From Elusimicrobiota bacterium (GTDB taxonomy: Bacteria > Elusimicrobiota > Elusimicrobia > UBA1565 > UBA9628), in NCBI GenBank assembly GCA_016218575.1, contig JACRDN010000010.1:1-64000 (forward strand): DNA of 64,000 bases. The letters run 5' to 3'. This document shows, piece by piece, positions 39,973-49,052 of this stretch. Position 1 is the first letter of the stretch. The number at the start of each line of letters is the position of its first letter. A program made the translations under genes and the position numbers. The notes beneath the pieces are model-generated. The model was given only the letters and a program-made list of their open reading frames with translations. It was not told the DNA's origin and made no database searches.

Positions 39973-41393
39973 GGGCCTACCGTCCCCGGGTTTCGGTCAT
40001 GGCGGCCATGGCCCGCGGCCGGGCCTGCGTGGACGAGGGGCACATGGGCAAGGCCATAGCGGCCTTCGACGAGGCCGCGCGGCTTGACCCCCTCTGCGCC
40101 CAGGCCTACATTTACCGGGCGGGCCTCAAGCTCTTGGCCGGGGACGAGACCGGGGCTCTGGGAGATTTCCGGGCGATGTCCGGCATGGACCACTCCTATC
40201 TTCCCGCCTACCGGGATCTAACCACCCTCTCGGCCGAGGAATTCCCGCGGCTCATCCCGGCCGCTCAAGGGCTTTTGCGCCGCGCTCCCGATTGCGCCTG
40301 GGCGCGGGTTTTCCACGCATTCTCCTTGAGAAGCCTCATGCGCTACGAGGAGGCCGTAAGCGACCTCGACGCCGCGGTTGCCTTGGAGCCGGGCTCCGCC
40401 GCCTTGTGGGCCATGCGCTCGCGCGTCAAGCTCACCAACGCTGGGCGTTTTTACGATGGGGTGAGCGACATGGAAAGGGCCGTGGCCCTGGAGCCCGCCT
40501 GGGGCTGGCTGCGCTGCTGGCTCGGAGAGGCCCTGCGCCATCAGGGACGATTCTCCGAGGCGCTTAAGTCCCTGAGCCTGGGCCTCAAGCTCGAGCCGCG
40601 CTACCTGCGCGGCTGGGCCTGGCGCGGGGGCGTGCGCGTGGCCTTGGGCCAGCACCGGGAGGCTGTCGAGGACTTGTCCCGCTCACTCGCGTGGGATCCC
40701 ATCTACAACTACGATTTCGAGTACACCGCGGACCAGAAGTCCTGGGCCTGCAACCAGATCATGGCGGCTTACAAGGGGCTGGGAGAATTCTCGCAGGCCC
40801 TGCGCGCCCTTAACCGCGCCCACGCCTTGGGCCCGCGCTACTCTTGGGTGTTCAATCCCAAGAATGACCCCGCCCTGTTCGAGGAGGGGATAGGCCAACT
40901 TTCCCGGACCTTGAAGACCCATCCCCGCATGGCCTGGGCCCTGGCTTGGAGGGGCTGGACTCATTGGCAGTGGGGCAAAAGTGCCGAGGCCTTGGCGGAC
41001 ATCGAGAGAGCCCTCCGTCTTTCCCCGCGCCTGGCCTGGCCCAGGGCCTGGAGGGGCAAGATTCTCCTGAGCCGCGGAGAGCCCGGCTTGGCGCGCGAGG
41101 CGCTCGACCGCGCCGTAGCTCTTAGCCCCGGATACGCCCAGGCCTGGGGCTGGAGGGCGGAGGCCCTGGCGGCCCTGGATCTTCCGAGGCAAGCGCTCCG
41201 CGATTTTACGAAGGCGGTCGAGCTCGATCATCGCGCGGCCTGGGCTTTCGCGGGGCGGGGAGAATGCCGCCGCCGGCTCGGCGATTTGTCGGGTGCCGTC
41301 GAGGATTTGGACCGGGCGGTAGGGATTTATCCGGAATACGCGCAGGCCCAAGCCTGGCGCGAGGAGGCGCGGCGGCTCCTGGCCGCGGCCTGA
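39969..41393 (+). CDS. TPR protein, Trp-rich repeats
   Basis: A 474-residue protein made almost entirely of tetratricopeptide-like repeats of the form xWAWRGxxxxxLGxxxEALxDLxRALxLDPxY. Trp pairs at helix-A positions are much more frequent than in ordinary TPRs. There is no signal peptide or membrane segment, so it should be a cytosolic superhelical scaffold. ATG 39969 lies in the stop of the halogenase-like gene (ATGA). One stretch near residues 235-255 with a YDFEYTADQKSW motif interrupts the repeat series. Probable role: assembling maturases or holding the precursor. Confidence 0.75.
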   Translation: MRAYRPRVSVMAAMARGRACVDEGHMGKAIAAFDEAARLDPLCAQAYIYRAGLKLLAGDETGALGDFRAMSGMDHSYLPAYRDLTTLSAEEFPRLIPAAQGLLRRAPDCAWARVFHAFSLRSLMRYEEAVSDLDAAVALEPGSAALWAMRSRVKLTNAGRFYDGVSDMERAVALEPAWGWLRCWLGEALRHQGRFSEALKSLSLGLKLEPRYLRGWAWRGGVRVALGQHREAVEDLSRSLAWDPIYNYDFEYTADQKSWACNQIMAAYKGLGEFSQALRALNRAHALGPRYSWVFNPKNDPALFEEGIGQLSRTLKTHPRMAWALAWRGWTHWQWGKSAEALADIERALRLSPRLAWPRAWRGKILLSRGEPGLAREALDRAVALSPGYAQAWGWRAEALAALDLPRQALRDFTKAVELDHRAAWAFAGRGECRRRLGDLSGAVEDLDRAVGIYPEYAQAQAWREEARRLLAAA

Positions 41394-41394
41394 C

Positions 41395-42999
41395 ATGGAG
41401 CCCGTCGCCGAGCTTCTTCTGGGCTTCCTTAAAAGCGTTCTCTTGCACCGGCACGCCTGCATCGCCTCGCTGTCGGCGACCCGCCGGTTGGGCGCGCTCT
41501 CTGCGGTTCCATCCTCGTTTTTTCCGGCGGTCGAGGAGATTGTTTCGGCCCTGCCCGCCATGCCGGACTATCGTGCCTTGAGCGGGGAGGTCTCTAGGGG
41601 CCGCTGGTCCGCGGCACAGAGACGCCTCTTGGCCTGGAGCCGGGCCCGGCCCGATTTGCCCCAGGCAGCGGTGCTCTTGGGGATACTGCGGCTGTACGCG
41701 CCCAGCGCTCGCTCCCGAGGGAAAAGTCTTCTAGAGTCTCTTCTTGAGCGCACCGCGCGCGGCGAAGGCTTGACGGTCCTAGCCGAGGCCTCCCGGCGCT
41801 TTCCCAGATTCTGGCCGGCCCGGGTGTGGGAGGGGCTGGCACGGCTGCGGCGCGGCGAGCTCGGGCGGGTCCGGGAAAGCTTCTCGGCCTTGGAAAGGCT
41901 CAGGCCCGACTGGCCCTGGGCCTTCATCCTTTTGAGCGAAACGGGGCGCGTGGACATCGAGCTCTCCGAGGCCATGGCTTTCATAGACCGGGCCCTGGCC
42001 TTGGAGCCGAGAAATCCCTGGGCCTGGGCCCTGCGCTCGCGGGTGCGCTTCCAGATGAGGCCGGAGGCGGCGGCCCTCGCGGATTTGGATCAGGCGCTGG
42101 CGCTCAGCCCCGGCGCGGGCTGGGCCTTGGCCTGGCGCGGCGACGCGCGGAGAAAGCTCGGCGACGCGCGCGGGGCGTTGCGCGATCTTCTCAAGGCCCG
42201 GGCCCTGGAGCCCGCCTACGACCGGACTTATCTGTGGCTCGCCAAGGTCTATCGTGGCCTGGGCCTAAACGATAAGGCCCTCGAGGCCTTGGGCGCGGCC
42301 TTCCGGGCCTGCCCGCATTTCGAAAAGGCCCGCGCCGAGCGCGCCCGGGTCTTGAGCCGCCTTGGGCGCGTGGACGCGGCCCTTAAGGATCTGCGCCTTG
42401 CCGCGCGCCTCAACCACAGGCACAATTGGCTCGGCAATTGGACGGCGGAGCCCGTCGCCCTCGATAAAGAGAGAGAATCCGCCCTCGGCGCCTTGACGGC
42501 CCACGCCGCGTCTCGCCCCCGCCAGGCCTGGGCCAGGGCTTGGCGGGGGGAATCCTTGGTGCAGATCGGAGAGGCGAGACAGGGGCTCGCGGATCTCAAC
42601 CGCGCCTTGAGTCTCAACGGAAATTTGGCTTGGGCCCATGCCTGGCGCGCAGAGGCCTTCATTCGCCTGGGCGAGCTCGGCGCGGCGGCTCGGGAGTTGG
42701 ACAGGGCCGTGGAGGCCGATCCCTTCTACGGCCGCGCCTACGCTTGGCGCGGGCGCCTGCGCCTGCTCGAGGGCGATTTCGCGGGAGCGGTCCGCGACCT
42801 CGGCCAGGCCGTGGGGGATTCCATGGTGGAGTATTCCTGGCTGTATTTCTGGCGGGCTCAAGCCCAGCTGGGCCTCGGGCGGCGGGATGCGGCCGGCGAG
42901 GACGCCCGCTCGGCCGCGGCTCTGGAACCTCGCCAGCCGGCCTTCCGTGAATTCTTGGACTCCTTGGAGGAAGATGAAGCCCGCGTTGTCTCGGCTTGA
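41395..42999 (+). CDS. TPR protein related to the TPR part of the radical SAM fusion
   Basis: A 534-residue TPR protein beginning one base after the previous stop. Residues 1-100 are a helical N-terminal region without clear repeats (LLLGFLKSVLLHRHACIASLS); then about ten repeats follow. The segment LRLAARLNHRHNWLGNWTAE near residue 340 is shared with the 32527 fusion (SLNHRNNWLGAWTAE), and the repeats after it also align (LAWLGETLVQLGKFDQAL / RAWRGESLVQIGEARQGL), so these TPR blocks are homologous beyond general TPR likeness. Its end overlaps the next gene by 26 nt. Confidence 0.72.
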   Translation: MEPVAELLLGFLKSVLLHRHACIASLSATRRLGALSAVPSSFFPAVEEIVSALPAMPDYRALSGEVSRGRWSAAQRRLLAWSRARPDLPQAAVLLGILRLYAPSARSRGKSLLESLLERTARGEGLTVLAEASRRFPRFWPARVWEGLARLRRGELGRVRESFSALERLRPDWPWAFILLSETGRVDIELSEAMAFIDRALALEPRNPWAWALRSRVRFQMRPEAAALADLDQALALSPGAGWALAWRGDARRKLGDARGALRDLLKARALEPAYDRTYLWLAKVYRGLGLNDKALEALGAAFRACPHFEKARAERARVLSRLGRVDAALKDLRLAARLNHRHNWLGNWTAEPVALDKERESALGALTAHAASRPRQAWARAWRGESLVQIGEARQGLADLNRALSLNGNLAWAHAWRAEAFIRLGELGAAARELDRAVEADPFYGRAYAWRGRLRLLEGDFAGAVRDLGQAVGDSMVEYSWLYFWRAQAQLGLGRRDAAGEDARSAAALEPRQPAFREFLDSLEEDEARVVSA

Positions 43000-45001
43000 G
43001 GATCGGGGCTTTTGGGAGAAGCTGGAGGATTTATCCTCAAGATTCAAGCTCCCGTTCATCCCCGAGTATGAGCTGGGAGAGTTCTCGCGGCTCCGGCGCC
43101 CGGAATTAGCCTCCTCTTTAGAGGAGGCCTCCCGGGAGCTGGGTCGTCGCGAAAATGCGGACGCTTATCTGGAACACGGACGACTAAGGCGCCTCTTGGG
43201 GGACGCCGTCGGGGCGGCTCGCGATTTCAAAAAGGCCTTGGACCTAAATCCCCGCCTCGCCTTGGCCAGGGCGTGGCTCGGGGAGCTTGCCTTGGGCGAT
43301 GCGTCGGCCGAGGAAAGCCTGAGCCAGGCGATCGCCCTCGAGCCGGGGCTTTCCTGCGCCTATTTCTACCGCGGCGCCGGCCGCCTGCTGGGCGGAAGGC
43401 TTGATGAGGCCTTGGAGGATTTTGCCTCCCACCTTCGCCTGCGCCCCGAGGCGGTCCTGGGCCGGGTCCTTCTCGGGGCGGCCCTGGAGCGGCTGGGCCG
43501 CGGCCGGGAGGCGGCCCGGGCCTTCGCCGAGGCGGCGGCTCTCAATTCCGCCTGCGCCGCGCTTCATTGGCTGGCAAGCGGCCCCGGCTTGGAATCGGCC
43601 GAGAGAGCCCTGGACGCCGATCCCACCTACGCCTTGATCACCTTGTCCTGGCACGGGCCCGGCCGCGCCTGGGCAGGGCATCTCCGGAGGCTCAGGACCT
43701 TCGCCTTCCGGGAACCGGAGCGCGCGGGTTGGTACTACCGGCAGGAGGACATCCATTATTCGCCTTACCAATTCGAGGAGTACGAGGACTCGCTCCGCCT
43801 CTCAAAGCTTCGGCCGGGGAAGGCCTGGGCCCTGGCCCTTTGCGGCCGGGCGATCCTGCGCTGCCCGCCCTCCTTGGATCGCTCCCGCCGGGGCCTGGAG
43901 CTTCTCGAGCGCGCCGCGGCCCTTTCGCCATCGAGCGGCTGGATCCTGGCCTGGCGCGCCCTGGCCCGGATCAAGCTCGAGGACCCCGCCGGGGCCTCGA
44001 GGGATTTCGAGGCCTGCCTCCGGCTCCAGCCGTTTTACCACCGCGCCTACGCCTGGAGGGGGGCCCTTCGGCGCAAAACCGGGGATTTGAAGGGAGCCCT
44101 CGGGGACCTCGACCGGGCGCTGTTCATGGACGAGCAATACGCCTTCGCTTGGCACGAGCGCTCCTTGGTCCGCCGCGCTCTGGGAGACTGGGCGCCGGCC
44201 GCGCGGGATCTGGACCGGGCCTTCGCTTTGGATTTCCGCTACAGCTGGCTGTTCACGGTCGGCCGCGAGCCCTCCCCCGAGGAGAGGGCTCTGGCTTTGG
44301 AGGAGATCTCTCAAGCCGTCGCGGCCGAGCCGCGCCATCCCTCCCTTCTGGCTTGGCGGGGGCAGCTGCGCCTTGAGGCCGGGGATGAAAGCGGAGCCGT
44401 GCTCGATCTCGAGAAGGCCTGCCGGCTCGATCCCCAGCACGCCTTGGCCCAGGCTTGGCTCGGCCGGGCGCGGCTTGGCGGCGGAAGCCCCGGCCCGGCC
44501 GAGAACGCCCTAAGGAAGGCCGCGGAGCTGGCCCCGGAACTCTCGATTTTTAGAGGCTGGCTTGCCCGCGCCCTGGCCGCGCAGGGGCGGCTTGCCCAGG
44601 CGCAGAGGCTGTTGGATTCGCTGCTCAAGGACAAGCCCGAGACCTGGTGGGCTTTCCAGGAGAAGGCCGAGCTCTATCTCGAGGCGGGGCGCGCCCGCCG
44701 GGCCTTGCCTTGGATCATGAAATCCCTGGCTTGCGAGGGGCGGCACGCCGAGAGCCATTATCTGGAGGCGCGCATTCGCCTCGAGCTGGGCAGACTCCCG
44801 AAGGCTTTGGCCGCCGTGGAAAAGGCCCTCACCATATCCCCGAATCTGGGCCGGGGCTACCTGCTTAGGGCTAGGATCCGGGAGCGCTTGGGCCGGTCCC
44901 GGGAAACGGTCGAGGACTTCCGCAAGGTTTACGCGGAATTTCCCTACCTCTTCAACAGCGAGGAGAAGCGCGCGGTCGCGGTTCTCTTAGCCATCCCATG
45001 A
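42974..45001 (+). CDS. TPR protein of the tandem triplicated family, copy 1
   Basis: A 675-residue TPR protein. The N-terminal signature KLEDLSSRFKLPFIPEYELGEFSRL (residues about 15-40) recurs as KLEDLSLRYGVPHIPEHELSYFRGL and KIEDLAGRFGLPHVPEHELEYFKNL in the next two genes. After it come some 15 repeats, with a distinct central block (ARGW/YYRQEDIHYSPYQFEEYEDSL near residues 250-270) that also recurs. Cys content is low and there is no export signal. ATG 42974 opens directly before the signature; upstream codons in the same frame belong to the overlapping gene's region. Confidence 0.75.
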   Translation: MKPALSRLEDRGFWEKLEDLSSRFKLPFIPEYELGEFSRLRRPELASSLEEASRELGRRENADAYLEHGRLRRLLGDAVGAARDFKKALDLNPRLALARAWLGELALGDASAEESLSQAIALEPGLSCAYFYRGAGRLLGGRLDEALEDFASHLRLRPEAVLGRVLLGAALERLGRGREAARAFAEAAALNSACAALHWLASGPGLESAERALDADPTYALITLSWHGPGRAWAGHLRRLRTFAFREPERAGWYYRQEDIHYSPYQFEEYEDSLRLSKLRPGKAWALALCGRAILRCPPSLDRSRRGLELLERAAALSPSSGWILAWRALARIKLEDPAGASRDFEACLRLQPFYHRAYAWRGALRRKTGDLKGALGDLDRALFMDEQYAFAWHERSLVRRALGDWAPAARDLDRAFALDFRYSWLFTVGREPSPEERALALEEISQAVAAEPRHPSLLAWRGQLRLEAGDESGAVLDLEKACRLDPQHALAQAWLGRARLGGGSPGPAENALRKAAELAPELSIFRGWLARALAAQGRLAQAQRLLDSLLKDKPETWWAFQEKAELYLEAGRARRALPWIMKSLACEGRHAESHYLEARIRLELGRLPKALAAVEKALTISPNLGRGYLLRARIRERLGRSRETVEDFRKVYAEFPYLFNSEEKRAVAVLLAIP

Positions 45002-47031
45002 CCATTCCGCGCCTCCTCGAGGCCTTGGGGCAGGCCGAGAAGCTGGAGGATTTGAGCCTGCGCTACGGGGTTCCCCATATCCCGGAGCATGAGCTCTCTT
45101 ACTTTCGCGGGCTGTATTTCGGTGAGCTCTCGGGCGCCCTCAAGAGCCTCGAGGCCGAAAAAAGCCCCCGGCTTCTGGCCTGGCGGGGCAGGGTCCGGCG
45201 GCTCATGGGAGACGCTTTGGGTGCCGCGCGGGACCTTAAGGAGGCTTTGGACTTGAATCCTCGGATGTCCTTGTCCATGGCCTGGCTTGGCGAGCTGGCC
45301 CTGGGGGAGCCCTCGTCCGAGGAGAGCTTGAGCCAGGCGATAGGGCTTGAGCCCGGGCTTGCCTGCGCCTACCTCTATCGCGGCGCCGGGCGCTGGCTTG
45401 CGGGAAAATTCCATGAGGCCGGCGGGGACTTCGAGGCGTTCGCGAGGCTCCGGCCTAACTCGTCTCTCGGCCATTTGATGCTGGGTTTGGCGCAAAACAA
45501 GGAAGGCCGCCGGCGCCCGGCCGTGCGCAGCTTCGCGCGGGCGGCCGAGCTTTCGCAAGGTTTAGCGGCCGCGCATATTTTGCGCGCCAGGAGCCAGGAC
45601 TCTCCCGGGGCATTCGCGGCCTCCTGCGAGGATGCCTTCGACGCGGAACCGGATTACGCCCATCTGGCCCTGTTCGAGCGCGGCCCGAGAGAAGGCTGGG
45701 AGGCGTACTTGCGAAAGCTCGTCCGATTCTCCCTGGAGGAGGGGCGCGCCAAGGCGCCGTGCGCGCGCTGCGTTGCCGCGGACATCCGCTATTCCCCGTT
45801 CCACTACGAGGCCGTGGCCATCGCGGCCCGCGCCAAGCGCCGCCGCCCGGATCGGGCCTGGGCCTGGGCCCTCTGGGGAAGGGCGCTGGCTCGTAGCCCC
45901 CGGGGTTCGGGGCTGGGATTGGCGAGCCTGGAGGCTTTGGACGCCGCGGTGGAGCTCGCCCCCGGCCGGGGCTGGCCCCTGGCCTGGCGCGCCCTTTCCC
46001 GTCTGGCCCTCGGCCGGCCGCGGGAAGCCCTCAAGGACCTCGATGAGGCCCTGCGCCTACAGCCGTATTATTACCGCGCCTACGCCTGGCGCGGGGCCGT
46101 GCTGCGCAAGCTGGGTCGCCCCCGTCGGGCCCTGGAGGATTTGGACCGCGCCGTGTCCGTGGACGAGGACTATCCCTTCACCCGTCATGAGAGGTCTCTT
46201 GCCCGGCGGGACTTGGGGGATTACGCGGGGGCGGCCGCGGACCTCGATCAAGCCTTCCGCCAAGACCACCGCTACTCCTGGGTCCATGCCGTGGGGCGAG
46301 AGCCCTCCCGGGAGGAGCTCGAGGCGGGGATAGCCGAGCTGGATACCGCGTTGAAGCGCTGCCCGCGCTCGGCCTCCTTGCGGACCTGGCGGGGCCAGGC
46401 CCTTATGCAGGCGAGGGATTTTCCCCGCGCCATTCTGGATTTTAGCCAAGCTTTGGCCCTGGATCCCCTCCACGGTCTGGCCCATGCCTGGCAGGGAAGG
46501 GCTCTCTGCGAGGCGGGCGATCCCGGCCGGGCCGAACTCTACTTAAGGAAGGCCGCGGAGCTCGAACCAGGCCTGACCGTCGTCCGGGGCTGGATGGCGC
46601 GTTGCCTGTTCGCGCAAGGCCGGGGCGGGGAGGCCTTGCGCCTCTTGGAGGGGCTCTTGCGCCAAAGACCCCGGCTCTGGTGGGCCCACCAGGAGCGCGG
46701 GCGCTTCCTCTTTGAGCTCGGCCGCGGGCGTGCGGCCTTGGCCGCTTTCGAGAAAGCGGCGGGTCTCGAGGGGCGTGACGCGGAAAGCTATTATTTGTCG
46801 GCGCGGGTCCGGCTCGAGCTCGGCCGCGCGAGGGAGGCCCTTTCCAGCGTGGAGAAGGCCCTTGCCATCTCCCCGAACCACGGCCGGGCCGTGATCCTGC
46901 GGGCCCGCATCAACGAGAGCTTGGGCCGGCCAGAGCTCGTGATTCAGGACTGGCGCTTGGCCTTGGATAAATTCGATTATCTCTTCAATGAGGAGGAGAA
47001 GGGCCGCCTCAAGGCCCTGCTGAACCGATGA
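44998..47031 (+). CDS. TPR protein of the tandem triplicated family, copy 2
   Basis: A 677-residue paralogue of the neighbouring genes, starting in the stop codon of copy 1 (ATGA). It has the IPEHELSYFRGL N-terminal signature, the DIRYSPFHYEAVAIAAR central block (copy 1: DIHYSPYQFEEYEDSLR), the LQPYYYRAYAWRGAVLRKLGRPRRALEDLDRA repeat that is best conserved among copies, and the same C-terminal ending EEEKGRLKALL. A CARC pair in the central block is unique to this copy. Domain order over the full length is the same as in copies 1 and 3, which shows whole-gene duplication. Confidence 0.75.
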   Translation: MTIPRLLEALGQAEKLEDLSLRYGVPHIPEHELSYFRGLYFGELSGALKSLEAEKSPRLLAWRGRVRRLMGDALGAARDLKEALDLNPRMSLSMAWLGELALGEPSSEESLSQAIGLEPGLACAYLYRGAGRWLAGKFHEAGGDFEAFARLRPNSSLGHLMLGLAQNKEGRRRPAVRSFARAAELSQGLAAAHILRARSQDSPGAFAASCEDAFDAEPDYAHLALFERGPREGWEAYLRKLVRFSLEEGRAKAPCARCVAADIRYSPFHYEAVAIAARAKRRRPDRAWAWALWGRALARSPRGSGLGLASLEALDAAVELAPGRGWPLAWRALSRLALGRPREALKDLDEALRLQPYYYRAYAWRGAVLRKLGRPRRALEDLDRAVSVDEDYPFTRHERSLARRDLGDYAGAAADLDQAFRQDHRYSWVHAVGREPSREELEAGIAELDTALKRCPRSASLRTWRGQALMQARDFPRAILDFSQALALDPLHGLAHAWQGRALCEAGDPGRAELYLRKAAELEPGLTVVRGWMARCLFAQGRGGEALRLLEGLLRQRPRLWWAHQERGRFLFELGRGRAALAAFEKAAGLEGRDAESYYLSARVRLELGRAREALSSVEKALAISPNHGRAVILRARINESLGRPELVIQDWRLALDKFDYLFNEEEKGRLKALLNR

Positions 47032-49052
47032 AATTCGCGCAGGCCGCCGAGCTCTTGGACGGGCTGGGTCAGGCGGAAAAGATAGAGGACTTGGCCGGGC
47101 GCTTCGGCCTGCCCCACGTCCCGGAGCATGAGCTCGAGTATTTCAAGAATCTTCATCATCCCGAGCTTTCGCTCTGCCGGGAGGCCCTGGACAAGGATCC
47201 GCTTTATCGGGGCAGGCTCAAGAGGATCATGGGAGATCATCGGGGAGCCTGCCGGGATTTTCAGGCGGCCCTGGACAAGGATCCTCGGGATGCCCGGGCC
47301 CGCGCTTGGCTGGGAGAGCTCGACCTCGGCGGGGAGCAGGGTGAAACCTGCTTCTCCAAGGCCGTGGAAACGGGGCCCGATCAGCCGTGGGCCTACCTCT
47401 ACCGCGGCGCGGGAAGGCTTTTGCGGGAAAGGCCCGACGAGGCGCGCGCGGACCTGGAGGCCTTTCTCGGCCTGCGCCCGGAGTCGGCTTTAGGCCTGCT
47501 CCTTCTCGGACGGGCCGAGGAAAAGGCGGGGCGGCGCGTGCGCGCAGCCAAGGCCTACGAGGAGTCCTTGAGGAGAAATCCCGCCTGCTCTGCGGCAGCA
47601 CTTTTACGCTGCCGACTGGCCGAGGACCCCGGCGAGGCGGCATTCTATCTGCGCCAGGCGTACAACGCGAGCCCGGTCCTCGGATTTATCACCCTCCAGA
47701 TTCACCGGACCTCGGACGTGGAGTCGCCGCGCTACACCCGCAAGATGCTGGCATTCTCCTTCTCCCATCCGGAGAAGGTCGGCGCCTACTACCGCCGGGA
47801 GGCGACCCAGACCCATTTCTCCCATTTCCCGGCCGAGGACTACTCCTTCGTGGAAAGGCTGGTCAAGACTCATCCGGACCTGGCCTGGGCCCAGGCCTTC
47901 TTCGGGCGGGCCGCCTGCTACACCCCGGGAGGGGCGCGCCAGGGAGTCGAGCGCCTGACCCGGGCGATTGAGCTTGCCCCGTCCATCGGCTGGTTTTACG
48001 CCTGGCGGGCCAACGCCAGGCGCCTTCTTGGAGAGACGCAAGAGGCCTTGGAGGATTTCGCCTTGAGCGTCCGCCTCCAGCCTTTTTACCACCGGGCCTA
48101 CGTTTGGCGCGGCTCGCTTTGGCGCAAGCTCGGGCGGCCTAAGCAAGCCCTGGCTGATCTTGACCGTGCCCTTGTCATGGATCCCTATTACAGCCTCACC
48201 TATTACGAACGCTCCAGGAGCTTGCGGGGGCTGGGCGAGCCGGCGGCGGCCGCGCGGGATCTGGACCGGGCCTTCTTGCTTGACCACCGCTACCACTGGG
48301 CGTTCAAGACCGGGGACGCCCCGAGCCCCGCCGAGCTGGATAGGGCCGCGGCGGAGTTGGGGCGCGCCTTGGCCGCCGATCCCCGGGAGCCCTCCCTCCT
48401 TGTTTGGCGCGGCCAGTTGAGGATACAACAGCAGCGCTTCTCGGAGGCCTTCGAGGATTTCGAAAGGGCGTCCTGGCTCGATCCCCAGAACGTCCTGGCC
48501 CTGGCTTGGCATGGCTGGGGTTGGCTCAGGGCCGGGAGACCGGAGCTTGCCCGCCGCAAGCTCATGCGCGCCCTCGAGCTTTCGCCGCGCCTCTGGATCG
48601 CCCATGGATGGCTGGCCGAGGCGTGCTTCGAGGCGGGGGCCCCCGCCGAGGCCCGCGCCGTCATAAGAAAAGTGCTCGCGGCGAAGTCCAAGATTCCCTG
48701 GGCCTACCATCTTGAGGCTCGGATGGACTTCTCGCAGGGCCGCTATCGGCGTGCCGTGGAGAAGCTTAAAACGGCTCTTCTCCTGGACGGCAAGTATCCG
48801 GAGGCCTACCTTCTGCTGGCCCAGGTTCACCTGGCCCGCGAGGACCTCAAGAAGGCGCGCGCGGCGGCCGAGCGCTGCCTTGAGATCGCCCCCAATATGG
48901 GCCGGGCCTACGCCGTGAGGGCAGAGATTTGCCGGGCGGCCGGCCGCCCGGAGAAAGCCATCGAGGACTACCGCAGGCTTTTGGCCGATTTTCCTTATCT
49001 TCTCAACGACGAACAATGCCGCGAGATGGAGGCCCGGCTTGCCTCCGTCTGA
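47028..49052 (+). CDS. TPR protein of the tandem triplicated family, copy 3
   Basis: A 674-residue paralogue with VPEHELEYFKNL near the N-terminus, central block YYRREATQTHFSHFPAEDYSFVERL, the conserved LQPFYHRAYVWRGSLWRKLGRPKQALADLDRA repeat and a DYRRLLADFPYLLNDEQ C-terminus (copy 1: FRKVYAEFPYLFNSEEK; copy 2: WRLALDKFDYLFNEEEK). It overlaps copy 2 by 4 nt and the next gene by 14 nt. Keeping three near-equal-length copies in one operon suggests that each binds a different partner or that dosage matters. Confidence 0.75.
   Translation: MKFAQAAELLDGLGQAEKIEDLAGRFGLPHVPEHELEYFKNLHHPELSLCREALDKDPLYRGRLKRIMGDHRGACRDFQAALDKDPRDARARAWLGELDLGGEQGETCFSKAVETGPDQPWAYLYRGAGRLLRERPDEARADLEAFLGLRPESALGLLLLGRAEEKAGRRVRAAKAYEESLRRNPACSAAALLRCRLAEDPGEAAFYLRQAYNASPVLGFITLQIHRTSDVESPRYTRKMLAFSFSHPEKVGAYYRREATQTHFSHFPAEDYSFVERLVKTHPDLAWAQAFFGRAACYTPGGARQGVERLTRAIELAPSIGWFYAWRANARRLLGETQEALEDFALSVRLQPFYHRAYVWRGSLWRKLGRPKQALADLDRALVMDPYYSLTYYERSRSLRGLGEPAAAARDLDRAFLLDHRYHWAFKTGDAPSPAELDRAAAELGRALAADPREPSLLVWRGQLRIQQQRFSEAFEDFERASWLDPQNVLALAWHGWGWLRAGRPELARRKLMRALELSPRLWIAHGWLAEACFEAGAPAEARAVIRKVLAAKSKIPWAYHLEARMDFSQGRYRRAVEKLKTALLLDGKYPEAYLLLAQVHLAREDLKKARAAAERCLEIAPNMGRAYAVRAEICRAAGRPEKAIEDYRRLLADFPYLLNDEQCREMEARLASV

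Noticed and set aside
42638-42973. Extended N-terminus for the first triplicated TPR protein
   Set aside because: This stretch is Arg/Pro/Ser-rich, lies within the overlapping upstream TPR gene, and is absent from the two paralogues, which begin at the IPEHEL-containing region.
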